From the NCBI GenBank assembly GCA_016781725.1, contig JADDPU010000077.1:1-7184 (forward strand): DNA of 7,184 bases, in the 5' to 3' direction. The notes under the pieces are model-generated. The model saw only the letters and a program-made list of their open reading frames with translations. It ran no database searches and was not told where the DNA came from. A program made the translations under genes and the position numbers. Each line of letters opens with the position of its first letter. Within the stretch, counting starts at the first letter, position 1. Shown one piece after another: positions 4,941-7,184 of the stretch. The DNA is from Rubrobacter sp. (GTDB lineage Bacteria > Actinomycetota > Rubrobacteria > Rubrobacterales > Rubrobacteraceae).

Positions 4941-6833
4941 ATGAAGGTCATTGTCGCAACAGACATCGTGAAGTACCACGGCGGCGACCTGAGGGTCCTC
5001 TCCGGGGCGACGCTCTCGGTCGAGGCCGGGGAGAAGGTCGGGCTCGTGGGGCGCAACGGCGCGGGCAAGACGACCCTGCTCGAGATCCTGGCCGGCAACT
5101 CCGAACCCGACTCGGGCTCAGTCGAGCACCCCGGCGGGGCGAAGGTGGGGATGACCGCCCAGAAGCTCTACGCGGTAGACCGGGGCGCCCGCAGCGTGGA
5201 GGAGGAGATCATCTCAGCCTTCGAGCCGCTCATGGCTCGCGAGAGGGAGCTCGAAGCTTTGGGGACACGTCTCTCGGAGGACCCCTCGGACGCCCTCATG
5301 GAGCGCTACGGCCGCCTCCAGAGCGAGTTCGAGCGCGACGGCGGCTACGAGTACAGGGCAAGGGCGGCATCGGCCCTCTCCTCTTTGGGCTTCGCCCCAG
5401 AGGACTGGAAGCGCCCCGTCGGCTCGTTCTCGGGCGGGGAGCAGAGCAGGATAGCGCTCGCGCGCCTTCTCTTGGAGGAGCCTGACCTCGTCCTGCTCGA
5501 CGAGCCGACCAACCACCTGGACCTCAATGCCATAGAGTGGCTCGAAGGTTTCGTCAAGAGCGCCAAGAGCGCGGTTCTCGTCGTCTCCCACGACCGCTAC
5601 TTCCTCGACGCGGTGGCAGGATCCATCCTGGAGCTCGAGGACGGCAGGCTCCACCGCTACCCCGGCAACTACAGCAAGTACGTGGCCGAGAGGAAGGCCC
5701 GCGACGAGCAGCTCGCCCGCAAGGCCAAGGCCAACGCCGAACGCAGGGCGCAGCTCGAGCGCTTCGTCGAGAAGAACCGGGCGAAGGCAAGCAAGGCCAC
5801 CCAGGCCAAGAGCAAGCAGAAGCTCCTCGACCGGATGGAGAAGATAGAGGACCCGAGGAGATCCACAAAGAACGTGAAGCTCGACCTCGGCGGGGAGACA
5901 GCCCGCGCCGGTAGGGTAGTGCTCGAGATGGAGGACGTCCGCTACGCCCACGAGGACTCGGAAGAGGCGCTCCTCGACAGTCTCGACCTGGTCGTGGAGC
6001 GCGGAGAGCGGGTAGCGTTGCTCGGCCCCAACGGGACTGGCAAGAGCACGATCATGCGCCTGGCAACGGGTGAGCTCTCCCCCCAGAGGGGCCTCGTCCG
6101 CCTCGGCAACAACGTGGCCCCTGCCTACCAGGACCAGCAGCTAGCCCGCCTCGACGACGCGAAGACCGTCCTGCGGGAGGCGATGGACGCCACAGGCTTC
6201 GACGCCCCGGAGGCCCGAGACCTTCTCGGCGCCTTCCTCTTCTCCGGCGACGACGTCTTCAAAAAAGTCTCGGCGCTCTCCGGCGGCGAGCGCAACCGCC
6301 TGAGCCTCGCCGAGATCGTGGTCAGCGGCGCCAACCTCCTGCTCCTCGACGAGCCTACCAACAACCTGGACATCCCAGCCCGGGAGGCCCTTGAGGAGGC
6401 GCTCCTCGAGTACCGCGGTACTATGTTCTTTATCTCCCACGACCGCTACTTCTTGCGCAAGCTCGCTACCCGCGTGGTGGATCTCGACGGCAAGAAGCTC
6501 GTGAACTACCTCGGCGGTTACGACTACTACCGCGCCCACCGGCGCCTGGACGTGAAGGAGGGCGGGCGCAAGACCCGCCGCAGGGTGCGCCCCGGCCTCG
6601 ACAAAAACCAGAGCGTCCTCGCCACCCGCCTCGTCGCGGTGGAGGGTGAGATCGACGCCACCGAGCGCCGCGTGGCCCGCCTCGAAAAGGAGCTGGCATC
6701 CTCAGAGCTCTACTCCGACGGTAAACGCTCCCGCGAGGTAATCCTGGAGCACCGCCAACTCAAGAGCGCCCTCGACGGCCTGTACACCGATTGGGGACAG
6801 CTACTCGAAGAGGCCGAAGAAGCCGGACTGTAG
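4941..6833 (+). CDS. ABC-F family ATPase, Uup/YdiF-like with C-terminal coiled coil
   Basis: This is a complete 630-residue cytosolic ABC-F protein. Domain 1 has Walker A GRNGAGKTT (37-45), signature FSGGEQ (163-168), Walker B LVLLDEP with DEPTNHLD (187-194) and H-switch VSHDR (215-219). A long Lys/Arg/Glu-rich helical linker (about 243-304, including NRAKASKATQAKSKQK) corresponds to the P-site-tRNA-facing arm. Domain 2 has GPNGTGKST (362-370), LSGGER (446-451), LLLLDEPTNNLD (466-477) and ISHDR (498-502). The tail (about 545-630) is a charged coiled coil with ELYSDGKRSREV, like the C-terminal domain of Uup/YdiF-type members. Length and motifs are normal and nothing is degraded, so it is probably active. 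There are no membrane segments, so it is not a transporter. ATG 4941 has only a weak AGGT upstream, yet the N-terminus aligns well with the family. Its specific role, housekeeping translation factor or drug protection, cannot be told from sequence alone. Confidence 0.95.
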   Translation: MKVIVATDIVKYHGGDLRVLSGATLSVEAGEKVGLVGRNGAGKTTLLEILAGNSEPDSGSVEHPGGAKVGMTAQKLYAVDRGARSVEEEIISAFEPLMARERELEALGTRLSEDPSDALMERYGRLQSEFERDGGYEYRARAASALSSLGFAPEDWKRPVGSFSGGEQSRIALARLLLEEPDLVLLDEPTNHLDLNAIEWLEGFVKSAKSAVLVVSHDRYFLDAVAGSILELEDGRLHRYPGNYSKYVAERKARDEQLARKAKANAERRAQLERFVEKNRAKASKATQAKSKQKLLDRMEKIEDPRRSTKNVKLDLGGETARAGRVVLEMEDVRYAHEDSEEALLDSLDLVVERGERVALLGPNGTGKSTIMRLATGELSPQRGLVRLGNNVAPAYQDQQLARLDDAKTVLREAMDATGFDAPEARDLLGAFLFSGDDVFKKVSALSGGERNRLSLAEIVVSGANLLLLDEPTNNLDIPAREALEEALLEYRGTMFFISHDRYFLRKLATRVVDLDGKKLVNYLGGYDYYRAHRRLDVKEGGRKTRRRVRPGLDKNQSVLATRLVAVEGEIDATERRVARLEKELASSELYSDGKRSREVILEHRQLKSALDGLYTDWGQLLEEAEEAGL

Positions 6834-6835
6834 AG

Positions 6836-6866
6836 AGGTTTCAGGGCACAGCCTACAGGTACCGGG
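6836..6866 (-). repeat. Degenerate heptad repeat array 1 (CCTGAnn)
   Basis: Three bases after the ABC-F stop codon, the minus strand reads in 7-base steps CCCGGTA, CCTGTAG, GCTGTGC, CCTGAAA, CCT. The decamer AGGTTTCAGG (6836-6845) recurs exactly at 7125-7134 and in inverted form at 7000-7009. Confidence 0.55.
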
Positions 6867-6887
6867 CGGCCTGGTACTCATCTCTCT
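6858..6887 (+). terminator. Hairpin after the second ABC-F gene
   Basis: GTACCGGG (6859-6866) pairs with CCTGGTAC (6870-6877) around a 3-base loop, with one G-T wobble. A further G-T pair can be added outside. It lies 25 bases after the stop codon and is followed by the pyrimidine-rich TCATCTCTCT. The stem and position suit an intrinsic terminator, but the T-content is weak. Confidence 0.5.
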
Positions 6888-6978
6888 GGCGTGCGGAGAT
6901 GCCCCCCTACGCAGTCGAGGAAAATGAGGCCTTAGAGGCTGCGCGTTCGACGGCCCGGTGACGGTAGGCGGTGAACAA

Positions 6979-7013
6979 CCTGAAGCCTGACGGCTAAAAC
7001 CTGAAACCTACAA
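6979..7013 (+). repeat. Degenerate heptad repeat array 2 (CCTGAnn)
   Basis: Five consecutive 7-base units are visible on the plus strand: CCTGAAG, CCTGACG, GCTAAAA, CCTGAAA, CCTACAA. The array ends 6 bases before the 3' end of the tRNA gene. Its CCTGAAACCT (7000-7009) is the exact inverted copy of AGGTTTCAGG in arrays 1 and 3. Confidence 0.7.
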
Positions 7014-7019
7014 AGAGAG

Positions 7020-7093
7020 TCGGGACGAGAGGATTTGAACCTCCGACCTCCTCGTCCCGAACGAGGCGCGCTACCAGGCTGCGCTACGTCCCG
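7020..7093 (-). tRNA. tRNA-Pro (anticodon CGG)
   Basis: This is a 74-base cloverleaf on the minus strand that delivers proline at CCG codons. The acceptor stem CGGGACG/CGTCCCG pairs perfectly. The D-arm is GCGC-AGCCTGGTA-GCGC. The anticodon stem CCTCG/CGAGG holds the loop TTCGGGA, giving anticodon CGG. The T-arm is GGAGG-TTCAAAT-CCTCT with one wobble pair. The discriminator base is A, and CCA is not encoded (CTC follows). There is no intron. A TACAAT -10 box lies just upstream. Heptad repeat arrays flank it on both sides. Confidence 0.97.
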
Positions 7094-7101
7094 ACTGTGG
7101 C

Positions 7102-7116
7102 GCTGATTGTATCAGC
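7102..7116 (-). promoter_or_regulatory. tRNA-Pro promoter -10 box inside a palindrome
   Basis: On the minus strand TACAAT (7106-7111) is a good -10 box about 13 bases before the tRNA's first base. It lies inside the perfect palindrome GCTGAT-TGT-ATCAGC (7102-7116). No clear TTGACA-like -35 box is visible; the heptad array occupies that place. Confidence 0.5.
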
Positions 7117-7148
7117 TAGGCTTCAGGTTTCAGGCATCGGGCTACAGC
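7114..7148 (-). repeat. Degenerate heptad repeat array 3 (CCTGAnn)
   Basis: Read on the minus strand in 7-base steps, the units are GCTGTAG, CCCGATG, CCTGAAA, CCTGAAG, CCTAGCT. The array faces array 2 across the tRNA gene in the opposite orientation. It overlaps the upstream part of the tRNA promoter. Confidence 0.65.
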
Positions 7149-7184
7149 TTTTTTGGATGGCGATCCCGTGTTCGCCAGCCCGCC

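Noticed and set aside
4738..4944. 68-codon frame ending on the ABC-F start codon
   Set aside because: It has no ribosome-binding sequence or coding bias, and the promoter TATAAT lies inside it.
5214..5951. Minus-strand open frame of 245 codons inside the second ABC-F gene
   Set aside because: It is a composition shadow. The plus strand encodes every ABC motif in order.
6836..7148. CRISPR array or phage attachment site at the tRNA
   Set aside because: The units are 7 bases without spacers, and no copy of the tRNA 3' end is repeated in the window. No integrase gene is visible.
7149..7154. TTTTTT run near the right edge as a plus-strand terminator
   Set aside because: No solid stem precedes it and no plus-strand gene ends there. 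It may belong to something beyond the edge.

Overview
The window looks like chromosomal DNA from a high-GC actinomycete. The basis is strongly GC-biased third codon positions, GTG starts, a tRNA without an encoded CCA, and hairpins without U-tails. The protein style would fit a Rubrobacter-like lineage, but that is an impression from memory and was not searched.

Layout, left to right. (1) A minus-strand ABC-F ATPase gene runs off the left edge: its first ATPase domain and the start of the second are present, and the rest lies outside. (2) A class I SAM-dependent methyltransferase gene lies 101 bp upstream of it on the same strand. (3) Positions 2270-3145 form a loosely organised region. It holds an AT-rich patch with an inverted repeat, a start-less coding remnant (about 2476-2700), two strong hairpins, and a 59-residue hypothetical ORF (2855-3034). 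(4) A minus-strand alpha/beta hydrolase of the secreted tannase / 3-hydroxybutyrate-oligomer-hydrolase type follows. Its export signal lies in a different reading frame from the catalytic part, so the gene is broken, frameshifted or mis-sequenced near 4504-4533. (5) A 281-bp divergent intergenic region precedes a complete plus-strand ABC-F ATPase of 630 residues with a C-terminal coiled coil. This region carries a TATAAT -10 box and an adjacent palindrome. (6) A minus-strand tRNA-Pro(CGG) ends the window. It is flanked by three short arrays of a degenerate 7-bp repeat, CCTGAnn.

How the parts relate. Both ABC-F proteins belong to a family of cytosolic ATPases that act on the ribosome as translation factors or antibiotic-protection proteins; they are not membrane transporters. 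They are clearly different subtypes and lie about 3.6 kb apart in opposite orientation. The methyltransferase may share a transcript with the first. The hydrolase and the second ABC-F gene are divergent neighbours with no visible functional link. I did not find a convincing new multi-gene system. The items most worth a second look are the heptad arrays around the tRNA, the split signal peptide of the hydrolase, the gene remnant beside the AT-rich patch, and the unusual Walker B neighbourhood of the first ABC-F protein.
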